NCBI RefSeq assembly: GCF_036248275.1
Contig: NZ_CP109181.1
Location: forward strand, 5,828,001 to 5,892,000
Direction of reading: 5' to 3'
DNA length: 64,000 nucleotides
From: Streptomyces sp. NBC_01716
GTDB lineage: Bacteria > Actinomycetota > Actinomycetes > Streptomycetales > Streptomycetaceae
Positions 1 to 8,117 of this stretch are shown here, in pieces (positions within the stretch are counted from its first letter, which is position 1; every line of letters begins with the position of its first letter). Below the pieces are notes generated by a model, which was given only the letters and a program-made list of their open reading frames with translations, did not search any database and was not told the origin of the DNA. A program made the position numbers and the translations under genes.

Positions 1-354
1 ACCTACCTGGCGATGACCAAGTACGTCCTTCAGGCCGTGGAAGGCGGTGACGTGGACGCCGAGGTGGTCGACCTGCGCTGGCTGGACCGGGCCAGCATCG
101 ACTGGGACACCATCGGCGCGAGCATCCGCAAGACCGGCAACGTCCTGATCGCCGAGCAGGGAGCCCTCGGCACCTCGTACGGAGGCTGGCTGGCGGACGA
201 GATCCAGCGCCGCTACTTCGACTGGCTGGACCAGCCCGTTCAGCGGGTGACCGGAGGCGAGGCATCCCCGAGCATCAGCAAGGTCCTCGAACGGGCGGCC
301 ATCGCGCAGACCGAAGAAGTCGCCGCACAGCTCAAGAAGATCACCGGTCGCTGA
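1..354 (+). CDS. 2-oxoacid dehydrogenase E1 component, beta subunit (3' part only)
   Basis: The reading frame is open from the first base, so only the last 117 residues are in the window. They form the C-terminal transketolase-type domain of E1-beta: an IAEQGALGTSYGGWLADEI stretch followed by a closing helix. In the family this subunit works with E1-alpha and thiamine diphosphate to decarboxylate a 2-oxoacid (pyruvate, acetoin or branched-chain) and pass the acyl group to E2. The E2 gene follows 32 bp downstream on the same strand, so the two form one operon; E1-alpha would lie to the left of the window. The substrate cannot be told from this fragment. No E3 gene follows E2. Confidence 0.85.
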   Translation, partial: TYLAMTKYVLQAVEGGDVDAEVVDLRWLDRASIDWDTIGASIRKTGNVLIAEQGALGTSYGGWLADEIQRRYFDWLDQPVQRVTGGEASPSISKVLERAAIAQTEEVAAQLKKITGR

Positions 355-386
355 ACCGACGGCACCTACGCAACACGGAGGAAACC

Positions 387-1703
387 ATGGCTGACCTGCT
401 CCGCATGCCGGAGGTCGCGGCTGGTTCGACGGCGGCGGTCCTGTCCGGCTGGCCCGTCGCCGAGGGCGCTTCGTTCAGCGCGGGCGACTCACTCGTGGTC
501 GTCGAGACCGACAAGGCCGAGGTGGACGTACCGGCCACGTCGGACGGCAGTCTGCTCAAGACCCTCGTACCCGCCGGCACCGAGGTGGAAGTCGGCAGCC
601 CCATCGCGGTGATCACCATGCCGGGTGAGGAGGTGAGGGATCTCGAAACCCTTTTCGTCAGCCTCGGCATCGCGCAACCCGCGGAGTTCACGGAGGCCGT
701 GCGCCGGGACGTTCCCGACCCGGCCTCGACGCCGCCGACGTCCGAACCGCCCACGTCCGAACCGCCGATGTCCGCCATGCCCGCGCGCGTCCCCCACCAG
801 ACCCAGGGCCGGATCTTCGCCAGCCCTCTGGCCCGCCGCCTGGCCCGCGAGGCCGGCATCGCCATCGAGTCGATCACCGGCACGGGACCGGGCGGCCGCA
901 TCGTCCGCGACGACATCACCCGCGCCGTCGCCGCGACGCCGGATCCGGCGCCCGCGGCACCACGCACGTCCGAGACCGTGCCGCTCCCCGCACAGCGGAC
1001 GCCGGCACCCGAAGCCGTCCCGCCGTACGAGACGATCCCGCACTCCCGGATACGCCGCGCCATCGCCACCCGGCTCACCGAGAGCAAACAGAACGCTCCT
1101 CACTTCTACCTCAAGGGGCAGATCCGCGTAGGTGAGCTCCTGTCTCTGCGCCGGCAGCTCAACGCGGCGGGCGACGTGAAGATCTCCGTCAACGACCTGC
1201 TCATCAAGGCCGTTGCCAAGGCTCACGTCCAGGTTCCCGAGATGAACGTCATCTGGACCGACGACGCGGTACACCGCTTCGATGCCGTCGACATCTCGGT
1301 GGCCATCGCGACCGAGTCGGGCCTGGTCACCCCCGTGCTGCGGAACGTCGGCGGCCTCTCCCTGTCGGCCATCTCCACCCAGGTCCGCGCCTTCGGCGAG
1401 CAGGCCCGCGGCGGCACTCTGCGCCAGAGAGACCTCGAAGGGGGCTCGATCACCATCAGCAACCTGGGGATGTACGGAGCCGAGGAGTTCAGCGCGATCA
1501 TCAACCCGCCCCAGGCCGCCATCCTCGCGGTGGGGACAACGACGCGCGCTCCGGTCGTCGCGGACGACGGAAGTCTCCAGGCGGCGGACCTGATGACTCT
1601 GACCCTGTCGGTCGATCACCGTCCGGCGGACGGCACCTTGGCGGCCCGCTGGTTCTCCGCGCTGCGGGAGCACATCGAGACGCCGCTACGGCTGCTGACC
1701 TGA
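387..1703 (+). CDS. 2-oxoacid dehydrogenase E2, dihydrolipoamide acyltransferase
   Basis: The 438-aa protein has the full E2 layout. A lipoyl domain covers about residues 2-78, with the lipoylated lysine in ETDKAEVDV (K43). A Pro-rich linker with a PTSEP-type repeat follows. The peripheral subunit-binding domain is near 142-180 (FASPLARRLA...GTGPGGRI). The CoA-dependent acyltransferase domain runs from about 215 to the end, with the active-site motif DHRPADG (H411). The ATG has a strong GGAGGA site 6-7 bases upstream. E2 takes the acyl group from E1 on swinging lipoamide and gives it to CoA. Having one lipoyl domain and no neighbouring E3 fits an acetoin or branched-chain complex at least as well as pyruvate dehydrogenase; the sequence does not decide. 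Confidence 0.9.
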   Translation: MADLLRMPEVAAGSTAAVLSGWPVAEGASFSAGDSLVVVETDKAEVDVPATSDGSLLKTLVPAGTEVEVGSPIAVITMPGEEVRDLETLFVSLGIAQPAEFTEAVRRDVPDPASTPPTSEPPTSEPPMSAMPARVPHQTQGRIFASPLARRLAREAGIAIESITGTGPGGRIVRDDITRAVAATPDPAPAAPRTSETVPLPAQRTPAPEAVPPYETIPHSRIRRAIATRLTESKQNAPHFYLKGQIRVGELLSLRRQLNAAGDVKISVNDLLIKAVAKAHVQVPEMNVIWTDDAVHRFDAVDISVAIATESGLVTPVLRNVGGLSLSAISTQVRAFGEQARGGTLRQRDLEGGSITISNLGMYGAEEFSAIINPPQAAILAVGTTTRAPVVADDGSLQAADLMTLTLSVDHRPADGTLAARWFSALREHIETPLRLLT

Positions 1704-2132
1704 ACAGCCGCCGACACCTCCGCGAAAGCGCGCCACCCGGGACAACGCTCCTCGGATGTCCGCTGCTCGCGACCGGGCCCGAAAGGCCGTCAAGCTCGGT
1801 GATGGAACTCCTCGAAAGCACCCGTCGCGCCGTAGCAGTGGCGCCGGCCGCCCGCCGTACGGCCGGCCCGCAGCCGTGCGTAGAACTCCAGCGCCAGCGG
1901 TGAACTCCGGGGTGCGGAAGAGGTCGCGGTAGGTGCGCATGGCCGGGGAGTATGTCCGGCTCGTCCGCACTCGACCGACGGGTGCCCGGCGGACGGCGGA
2001 CTCGTACAGGCCGCCGCCCGCCGTGAGACGAGCCGGCGGTCGGCGCGCGTCCGACAGAACGCCCGGGCGAGCGGCGGAGTGACCGGCCGGCGCGTGGCGA
2101 TCCGCTCAAGGTTCACCTCGTCGCGGAGTCCG
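1704..2132. other. Intergenic stretch without an intact gene
   Basis: This 429-bp gap separates the E2 stop from the end of the response-regulator gene on the other strand. I see no intact gene. The minus strand carries a short recognisable gene remnant (1899-1940), listed separately. The remaining open frames have no convincing start or ribosome site and read as GC-rich noise. No clear terminator hairpin is visible after E2. Confidence 0.6.
1899..1940 (-). pseudogene. Remnant of an MFS transporter N-terminus
   Basis: Read on the minus strand from the ATG at 1940, the first 14 residues are MRTYRDLFRTPEFT. From memory this is the characteristic start of a family of actinobacterial major facilitator transporters. 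After it the frame continues as unrelated Arg/Gly-rich sequence with no hydrophobic segments. The gene therefore seems to have been cut down to its first codons. The assignment rests only on the short N-terminal match. Confidence 0.4.
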
Positions 2133-2810
2133 TCATTCCTCCGCGTCGCGGACCAGGAGCGCGATCTGTACCCGGTTCTCGACCGCCAGTTTGGCGAACA
2201 GGTTGCCCGTGTGTGCCTTGACGGTCGCGATGCTGATGTGCAGCCTCCGGGCGATCTCCGGGTTGCCCAGCCCCTCCGCGATGGCCCGGGCGGTTTCGAG
2301 TTCTCGTTCGGTCAGCGCGGCCAGCTGTCTCCGTGCGGCTTCGCGGGACGAGTCGCGAGCGTAGGAGGACCGTGGCCCGGTGGCTGCGGCGATCACCCGT
2401 GCCGTGGCCGCTGGAGACAGTACGGGGTTGCCCTCGGCGACGGTCCGCACCGCATCGAGAATCCGCGGCGGCGGGGTGTCTTTGAGCACGAACCCGAGTG
2501 CTCCTGCGTCCAGCGCGCCGAGCACCAGAGCATCGGCGTCGAACGTGGTCAACATGAGCACCCGGGGTGGCGCCCGGCGGGTGAGGATTTCCCGGGTCGC
2601 GCTGAGACCGTCACGGCCGGGCATCCGCACGTCCATCAGCACGACGTCCGGCCGCTGCTCATCCACCACGGTGATCGCGGCGTCCCCGTCGGCGGCCTCC
2701 GCGACGACGGTCAGGTCCGGTTCGCCGTCGATGACAAGCCGCAGCACCACGCGCACCAGCTGGTCGTCGTCGACGATGACGACGCGCACCGGCTCCCGCT
2801 CGCTGTCCAC
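2133..2810 (-). CDS. NarL/FixJ-family response regulator
   Basis: The 225-aa protein has an N-terminal receiver domain with the acidic pocket VDDD (14-16), the phospho-acceptor D60 in LMDVRMPG and the conserved lysine in GFVLKD. A LuxR-type helix-turn-helix sits at about 160-220 (LTERELETARAIAEGLGNPEIA). The start is a GTG that follows the TGA of the upstream sensor kinase with no gap, so the two are translationally coupled. It is the cognate regulator of that kinase. The target is unknown; the divergent membrane-protein and peptidase genes at 4188-6038 are the natural first guess, but that is inference from position. Confidence 0.92.
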   Translation of the reverse strand: MDSEREPVRVVIVDDDQLVRVVLRLVIDGEPDLTVVAEAADGDAAITVVDEQRPDVVLMDVRMPGRDGLSATREILTRRAPPRVLMLTTFDADALVLGALDAGALGFVLKDTPPPRILDAVRTVAEGNPVLSPAATARVIAAATGPRSSYARDSSREAARRQLAALTERELETARAIAEGLGNPEIARRLHISIATVKAHTGNLFAKLAVENRVQIALLVRDAEE

Positions 2811-3998
2811 TCATGTTCTCTTTTCGTGGGTGGGGTTCGGCCAGGGTAGTCGTGCGGTGAGGACGTATCCGTTGTCGCGTGTGCGGTGATGGTCGAGTGT
2901 TCCGCCGGCGAGGGTGATTCGTTCGCCGAGGCCGAGCAGGCCAAATCCCGACGCCGGCGGTCGCACGTTTTTTGTGAGGGCTGGGGAGTTGCGGACACTG
3001 ACCTCCAATTTGTCGCCTTCCGTCCCTTCGAGGGTGATATGTATGCGTGCGCCCGGGGCGTGTTTGGCGGCGTTGGTCAGTCCTTCTTGGACGATCCGGT
3101 AGCAGGTTCGCCCTACGACGTCGGGCGGATCTGTCGTCATGCTGGTGGTGAGTGTGACGTCCAGTCCGGATGCGCGGGCGTCGGCCGCCAGTTCGGGGAT
3201 GCGGTCGAGGGAGGGCTGTGGTGGTTCCGGGCGGGTCGGGTCGGCCCGGAGCACACCGAGGACATCCCGTAGTTCCTCCAGGGCTTGATGGGAGCCGTCG
3301 GCGATGGAGCGGACCAGCACGCGGTTCTCCTCGGCTGTGAGGTCGCCGCGGTGGTCCAGCACCCCGGCCTGCATGGCGACCAGGGAGATCCGGTGCGCGA
3401 GCACGTCGTGCATCTCGCGCGCGATCCGGTTGCGTTCCAGGGCCCGTGCCTGCGCCGCTCGCGCGGTCTGTTCCCGTTCCGCACTCTCCGCCCGGTCCCG
3501 CAGGGACCGCACTTCGACACGCCGCGCGCCGATGGCCGTGCCCACGGCCGCCGCGATGCCCGCGGTCAGCGCCGAGAACACGAGCTGGACCCACCACGGG
3601 CCGGGCGGGCTCGGGCCCTGGACCGGGTAGAGCCCGACGGCGAACTGTGACGCGGTCACGTAGGCCAGCCCGACGACCCCGATCTCCACCGGACGGCGAC
3701 GGGTGGAGACCGAACCCAGTGCCACGAGCGCGGCGCCGGTGGCGAGTGCCGACGCGGTCGACGCGATCGCGACCGTCATGGCGACGGCGAGCGGGAACCG
3801 CCGCCGCCACACGAGCACCGTCAAGCAGCCGAGCGCCACCAGCGGATCACCGATCAGGAACCAGGAGCCCGTACCGGCCGCCTGCCACTTCAGCAGCACA
3901 CCGGTGGCGAGCCAGACCGGTATGCCCACTGCCGCGGCCGCTGCCAGCCGCCAGGCCTGCGGCCACCACCCGAGCCATGGTGCGACGTCCGTGTCCAC
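2811..3998 (-). CDS. Two-component sensor histidine kinase (HisKA_3 type)
   Basis: From a GTG at 3998 the protein has 395 aa. The N-terminal half holds several hydrophobic segments (roughly 15-36, 48-65, 68-96, 105-125, 137-157), giving a membrane-embedded sensor without a large outside domain. The dimerisation/phospho-acceptor helix reads ERNRIAREMHDVLAHRIS with H197. A HATPase domain closes the protein (N box NAAKHAP, GFGLLGLGERI). This is the usual architecture of kinases paired with NarL-type regulators. The frame is open further upstream, but no better start with a ribosome site is visible; even the chosen GTG has a weak one, so the exact N-terminus is uncertain. Confidence 0.88.
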   Translation of the reverse strand: MDTDVAPWLGWWPQAWRLAAAAAVGIPVWLATGVLLKWQAAGTGSWFLIGDPLVALGCLTVLVWRRRFPLAVAMTVAIASTASALATGAALVALGSVSTRRRPVEIGVVGLAYVTASQFAVGLYPVQGPSPPGPWWVQLVFSALTAGIAAAVGTAIGARRVEVRSLRDRAESAEREQTARAAQARALERNRIAREMHDVLAHRISLVAMQAGVLDHRGDLTAEENRVLVRSIADGSHQALEELRDVLGVLRADPTRPEPPQPSLDRIPELAADARASGLDVTLTTSMTTDPPDVVGRTCYRIVQEGLTNAAKHAPGARIHITLEGTEGDKLEVSVRNSPALTKNVRPPASGFGLLGLGERITLAGGTLDHHRTRDNGYVLTARLPWPNPTHEKRT

Positions 3999-4187
3999 CT
4001 GGTCATTATCGCGACACCGTATGTCCGGTGAGTCGGACCAGGGGCTGATACGCCCTGGACCAAAGTCGAATGACCGTCTCGCCTGGGGTCGAAGGCCTTT
4101 CGAGTCGTCGGGCTGATGTGGAGGCCGCGCCGCACGGACAGACTCGTTCACGTGCCGAGACAACCGGACACGAGACGGAGAAGCGCG

Positions 4188-4463
4188 ATGCGTGAGCGTG
4201 GCTTCAGAGCCCTTGAGGCGGTGGGGATGGTGATCACGGCCCTGGCCGCCCAAGCGGTGATCCGCGGTCTGCTCAACCGGGACTCCGAGCTGCTGTGGGG
4301 CATCTTCGACTGGGTCCCCGGCGGCCTTGCCGGCCGGATGGCTCTCCTCGGATCCATCGCGCTCGTCGCGATGGTGCTCGGTGGCTGGGCACACACCCAC
4401 CGGGAACCGGACGCCGGGCGGGCCGGTGATTCCGGAGAAATCCGCTGCCGAGAAACGGCCTGA
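4188..4463 (+). CDS. Small membrane protein of unknown function
   Basis: This 91-aa protein starts at an ATG preceded by GGAG. It has two hydrophobic segments, about residues 12-30 (VGMVITALAAQAVIRGLL) and 48-66 (MALLGSIALVAMVLGGWA), followed by a short polar tail. I do not recognise a family. It lies divergently from the two-component system and 120 bp upstream of a secreted peptidase on the same strand. It could be a target or accessory of that system, but nothing in the sequence proves it. Confidence 0.65.
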   Translation: MRERGFRALEAVGMVITALAAQAVIRGLLNRDSELLWGIFDWVPGGLAGRMALLGSIALVAMVLGGWAHTHREPDAGRAGDSGEIRCRETA

Positions 4464-4583
4464 CGCGATCCGGCACGCGGCCAGGTCCTGTCCGGTCGGC
4501 CTCCATGGGCCGGCAGGACCTGACGGCGGGCGTTCCGAGCCCTCGTTCCGGCGTCACCATGCGCCCCTTCAGGAGGACATCAG

Positions 4584-6038
4584 ATGCGCAGAACCCTCTC
4601 CCTCGCCCTTGCCGCCACCGCGGTGGCGGTGACCGCGATTCCGGGAGTGTCGTTGGCGACGACGCCGGACACCGTGCGGTGGGGCCCGTGCCCGGAGGGC
4701 ATCGCCTCACCCCGTCTCGAGTGCTCGACGCTCGAAGTCCCCCTGGACTACCGGGATCCCGACGGCCGGCAGATCGAGATCGCGATCTCGCGACTGGCGA
4801 GTGAGAACCCCTCGCAGCGCCGTGGCGTGCTGCTGACCAATCCAGGCGGCCCCGGCGGTACGGGACTCGACTACCCGGCCCTTCTCGCCGGCTCAGGGCT
4901 GCCCCAGAAGGTGCTGGACTCCTACGACGTGATCGGCTTCGACCCGCGCGGCGTCGGCCGCAGCACGCCGGTGACCTGCGATCTGACGCCGGAACAGCAG
5001 GCACGCCGCAACTTCCCGCCGTACGCGCACACCGCGGCCGATGTCGCGCGGGAGGCGAGGTACGCGCGGACCGTCGCCGAGCAGTGCGCCACCTCGCGGA
5101 CGGCCTGGATGCTGCCGCACACCACCACCGCGAACACCGCGCGCGACATGGACCGGATCCGGGCGGCGCTGGGCGAGCGGAAGCTCTCGTACCTCGGTCA
5201 TTCGTACGGCACCTACCTCGGTGCGGTGTACACGACGATGTTCCCCAAGCGCGGCGACCGGGTCGTGCTCGACAGCAACCTGGGCCCGGGCGGTTACGAC
5301 GTCACGGCCATGCGGTTGTTCGCCCGTGGAATGGAGGACCGGTTCCCGGACTTCGCGGCGTTCGCGGCCGCGCGTCCCGAGTACGGTCTGGGCACCACGC
5401 CGGATCAGGTGACCGCGAAGTTCTTCGATCTCGCGAAGCGGTTGGAGGCGAAGCCGGTCCAGGGCATTGACGGGACGTTGTTCCGCGGGCTCACGTTCGA
5501 GTACCTCTACAGCGATGCGACCATGCCCCTGCTGGCCGTCACCTGGCAAGCGCTCGAGAAGGGCCGGCCTCTGCCGCCCACACTGCCGTTGCCGGAGAAC
5601 ATAGAGAACAGCATGGCCTCCCGCTTTTCAGTGATATGCAGTGATACGCGCTGGCCGGGGACGGTTCAGGACTATCAGCGCGACGTCGCGGTCGACCGGC
5701 TGAAGTACCCGATGCTGGGCGGGTCCACGGCCAGCATCGGACCATGCGCGTTCTGGCCGGACAAGCAGGTCGAACCGCCGGTGCGCATCGGTGACCGGGG
5801 CCCGTCGAACGTGCTCATGGTGCAGAACGAACGCGACCCGGGGACACCGCTGGCCGGCGCCCAGAAACTGCGGAACGCGTTCGGGAAGCGGGCCACGATG
5901 GTAACGGCCGACCAGGGCGGGCACGGCGTCTATCCGTTCGGCCCCAACACGTGCGCGAACGACGCGGTGACGGCATTCCTGACCACTGGGCAACGCCCGC
6001 CGCAGGACCTCGCCTGCGCGGCGGAGCCGAGCGAGTAA
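4584..6038 (+). CDS. Secreted alpha/beta-hydrolase, peptidase family S33 (tripeptidyl aminopeptidase-like)
   Basis: The 484-aa protein starts with a signal peptide (MRRTLSLALAATAVAVTAIPG...LA, cleavage near residue 25). The alpha/beta-hydrolase fold carries the oxyanion region TNPGGPGGTG, the nucleophile in GHSYGTYLG (S207), an acid in ERDPGTP (D418) and the catalytic histidine in GGHGVY (H447). The C-terminal part with paired cysteines is the TAP-like cap typical of Streptomyces Tap and SlpD/E enzymes, which remove tripeptides from the N-terminus of secreted proteins. Length and motifs are complete. The ATG has an AGGAG site about 10 bases upstream. Decayed DNA starts straight after its stop. 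Confidence 0.88.
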   Translation: MRRTLSLALAATAVAVTAIPGVSLATTPDTVRWGPCPEGIASPRLECSTLEVPLDYRDPDGRQIEIAISRLASENPSQRRGVLLTNPGGPGGTGLDYPALLAGSGLPQKVLDSYDVIGFDPRGVGRSTPVTCDLTPEQQARRNFPPYAHTAADVAREARYARTVAEQCATSRTAWMLPHTTTANTARDMDRIRAALGERKLSYLGHSYGTYLGAVYTTMFPKRGDRVVLDSNLGPGGYDVTAMRLFARGMEDRFPDFAAFAAARPEYGLGTTPDQVTAKFFDLAKRLEAKPVQGIDGTLFRGLTFEYLYSDATMPLLAVTWQALEKGRPLPPTLPLPENIENSMASRFSVICSDTRWPGTVQDYQRDVAVDRLKYPMLGGSTASIGPCAFWPDKQVEPPVRIGDRGPSNVLMVQNERDPGTPLAGAQKLRNAFGKRATMVTADQGGHGVYPFGPNTCANDAVTAFLTTGQRPPQDLACAAEPSE

Positions 6039-6086
6039 CGGGAACCGGGACATGTTCAAAGAGCGGCGGCGTCGTCGGGCCGTGCG

Positions 6087-6406
6087 GTGGATCCAGCCGG
6101 GGACGGGCGAGCGCTGAGGCGTTTCCGCTGGTGGCAGTCGCTTTTCCGGACACTGTTCTGTCTTCGGCTTCGGGCTCAAGCGCTGCCATTACGTCACCAC
6201 CGAGGGGACCGAGTACCAACTCGTCCCGGACCGCGACTTCGCCCAAGGGCGCCCCGCGCACTTCGACCGCGCCCCCGGCACTGAGCAGCTTGATCGGATT
6301 CCTCTCGCCGATCATGCTCGTCATCGCCCTGGCACTCGTCATCTCACAGCTCATCGGACCGGTTACCCAGGTGGAGCCCATCGCCCGACGCAGGGCCTCT
6401 TGGTAG
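6087..6406 (+). pseudogene. Remnant of a conserved actinobacterial membrane protein, deleted and frameshifted
   Basis: Three pieces appear in order but in different frames: GRALRRFRWWQSLFRTLF (frame of 6087), FGLKRCHYVTTEGTEYQLVP (about 6166-6285) and the membrane segment LIGFLSPIMLVIALALVISQ (about 6294-6355, a third frame). From memory they match, in that order, a conserved Streptomyces hypothetical membrane protein whose middle section is missing here. No frame spans the pieces, so I call it a pseudogene with an internal deletion and at least one frameshift. It opens the decayed stretch that ends at the tRNA gene. Confidence 0.55.
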
Positions 6407-6444
6407 TTCGGGGGTGCGATCCCGTCCGAGCAGTCCCAGGAGGC

Positions 6445-6900
6445 CCTGTACCTGTTCCAGCATGGCTGGAAGGGCGGGGCGGCCGGCCGGAGGGCTACTG
6501 CCACAGGCAGATGGTCGATGCTGCGCGCTACGTGGCCGACAACGGTGTGGAGTCGGCGAACCTGCCGGTGACTTCCCGCCGTTCAGGCGGGTGCACGCGT
6601 TCGCCCGCCGCTGGCAGGTCCAGGGCCTGCTGACCGAACTCCACGACCGGCTGCGCGACAAGGTGCGCCAGAAGGAGGGCCGTTCGCCGGAGCCTACGGC
6701 CGCGATCACTCGCAGTCCGTGCGGGCGGCGGCGAACATCCCGCGTCCGACGTCCGGGTGGGACGGCGGGAAGGAGGTGGGCGGACGCAAGCGGCACCTGG
6801 TGGTGGACTGCTCGGCCTGGTCCCGGCTGTCGCGGTGACTGCGGCGAGCGTGCAGGACCGCGACGCCGCCGTCCCCCTGCTCGAGCGGCTGCGTGGTAGA
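6445..6900 (+). pseudogene. IS5-family transposase remnant with several frameshifts
   Basis: The N-terminal part PVPAWLEGRGGRPEGYCHRQMVDAARY is in one frame. It continues in another as DFPPFRRVHAFARRW and TELHDRLRDKVRQKEGRSPE, in a third as SQSVRAAANIP...GWDGGKEVGGRKRHLVVD, and then in another as LVPAVAVTAASVQDRDAAV and PLLERL. Together these give most of an IS5-type DDE transposase, with the first catalytic Asp region around the SQSV motif, broken by at least three frameshifts. It cannot make a working enzyme. Its 3' end runs directly into the IS3-type fragment on the opposite strand. Confidence 0.8.
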
Positions 6901-6976
6901 AGCCCGACGTGGATACTCCCGCCGAGGTGCACATCTGCTGCACGGGAAAGTTGTCGGCCTCGCCGTCGATCTGATA
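6893..6976 (-). mobile_element. Fragment of an IS3-family transposase (OrfB N-terminus)
   Basis: On the minus strand this stretch encodes YQIDGEADNFPVQQMC and SAGVSTSGFYH. This corresponds to the start of IS3-family OrfB proteins, whose usual pattern is an FID-E-K-FPV-MC-LGVS-SGFY motif string. Only about 28 residues remain. It abuts the end of the IS5-type remnant, so one element probably inserted into or recombined with the other before both decayed. Confidence 0.55.
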
Positions 6977-7091
6977 CGTGGAGGGTGCGGGCACGTGGCG
7001 TCCAACCCAGTTGACGGAGCATCGTGGCGTAGACCGGAGCGTCAGGGAACGGTCGCTGCTCACGACGTTGTTGTAGCCCCACAGCTCGTAA

Positions 7092-7472
7092 AGTGCCTAC
7101 CTGAAGTTCAACCCGCTCCCGAAGGGCAAAGGGGAGCGCACCGCACCGAGCGTGGCGCCAGTTGTCGATAAGCGGTGCCTGCTGAATCGCGACCTGGTCG
7201 CGAAGATGCTGGACCGGACAGGCAGACGTCCGCGTCGCGGAAGCCTCTACCCGGCCTTCTTCGCCACCCTCTGCTACGCGGGACTCCTCTTTCCGGGAGA
7301 GAAGGGCGGCATGCCGGCAGGGTCGGTCTTCCGGCGTGTCTGGGCGAAGGCTCGCGAGGAGATCCTTTCGGACTACGAGCCGGCCATCTACGCGCGCTGC
7401 ATCGTCGGCCAGCGGGACGACTACCTCAGACGTGTCGAAAGCGTGCAGGATCTCCCGCCGTTGGCAGCGTGA
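7092..7472 (+). pseudogene. Tyrosine recombinase (integrase) remnant next to tRNA-Arg
   Basis: The open frame after a TAA at 7089 reads YLKFNPLPKGKGER, then SLYPAFFATLCYAGLLFPGE, then SVFRRVWAKAREEI and finally AIYARCIVGQRDDYLRRVE. These are the order and pieces of a Streptomyces phage-type or AICE-type integrase. The segment with the catalytic Arg/His-x-x-Arg boxes is missing, and the usual GLRP..E around box I is altered to GLLFPGE. The likely nucleophile region (Y in AIYARC) is still there. Its 3' end points to the 3' end of the tRNA-Arg gene 250 bp away, the usual place of an attachment site. Confidence 0.65.
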
Positions 7473-7724
7473 AGACCGGCCTCGGAACCGCCAGGAACAA
7501 GGGGTCCGAGGCCGCTCTGCTGTGCGCTGCACGGAGCTGAAGGGTGTTCCCACGCACCCGATTCTGTGGGACGCATGTGGGACGGACGCCTGTAGAAGCC
7601 CGGTTTTGGCCGGTGCCAGCCGGACTCCACCCCCGTCGGAGGGGGAGTCGGGTTCGTCCAGGAGACGCGACATGACATATAGATCCTGACCTGCAAAAAT
7701 GACGCCAAACTGACGCTAGGTCAG

Positions 7725-7800
7725 TGGTGCCCCCGGCAGGACTCGAACCTGCGGCCAAGCGCTTAGAAGGCGCCTGCTCTATCCACTGAGCTACGGGGGC
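7725..7800 (-). tRNA. tRNA-Arg (anticodon UCU), CCA encoded
   Basis: Read on the minus strand the gene folds as a complete tRNA. The acceptor stem is GCCCCCG paired with CGGGGGC. The D-arm stem is GCTC/GAGC, and the anticodon arm is GGCGC-CTTCTAA-GCGCT with loop anticodon TCT. The T-arm is GCAGG-TTCGAGT-CCTGC. Discriminator A and CCA (7725-7728) are encoded. UCU reads AGA, a rare codon in this DNA. The integrase remnant beside it suggests its 3' end once served as an integration site. Confidence 0.95.
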
Positions 7801-8117
7801 CGGAACGTGGCCTCGGGGGCCCGGAGTGCCGGTGAGGCAGTCCGTGCGGTCCGCGACCTGTGCCGGGACAAGGATAGGGCTCCGCTCACCCTGGCCCGGT
7901 TGCTTCACCTGCGTGGCACGATGTGGAGGTTCAGTGAAGCGAACCGATAATCGCAGGCAGGTGCGATTCGTGCAGTGCTTTTCGCGCCTGAAGCTGCGGG
8001 TGTTGTGCACTCGTTATGCCTGCGCCCCACTCGTCCCGTCTGTCCCCCGCCCTTGACCGGCGCGCAGGAGATGGCTATACGCTTCAAAAAGGCTCCAAAG
8101 TTGGGCATTCTTCGCAT
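7801..8117. other. Intergenic region between tRNA-Arg and the dynamin operon
   Basis: No gene is supported in these 317 bp. They hold the likely promoter of the dynamin operon (8053-8081). Further upstream lies a 7-bp inverted repeat, AATCGCA-6 nt-TGCGATT (7949-7968), which could be a regulator site or a small hairpin. Confidence 0.6.
8053..8081 (+). promoter_or_regulatory. Probable housekeeping-type promoter of dynA-dynB
   Basis: TTGACC at 8053-8058 and TATACG at 8076-8081 are separated by exactly 17 bp, close to the major sigma-factor consensus of Streptomyces. A start about 8 bases downstream would leave a leader of roughly 30 nt before the GTG at 8118. This is a motif match only. Confidence 0.45.

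Noticed and set aside
7473..7724. Short open frames after the integrase remnant
   Set aside because: They have no family signature or ribosome site and fit the non-coding attachment-side flank of the lost element.
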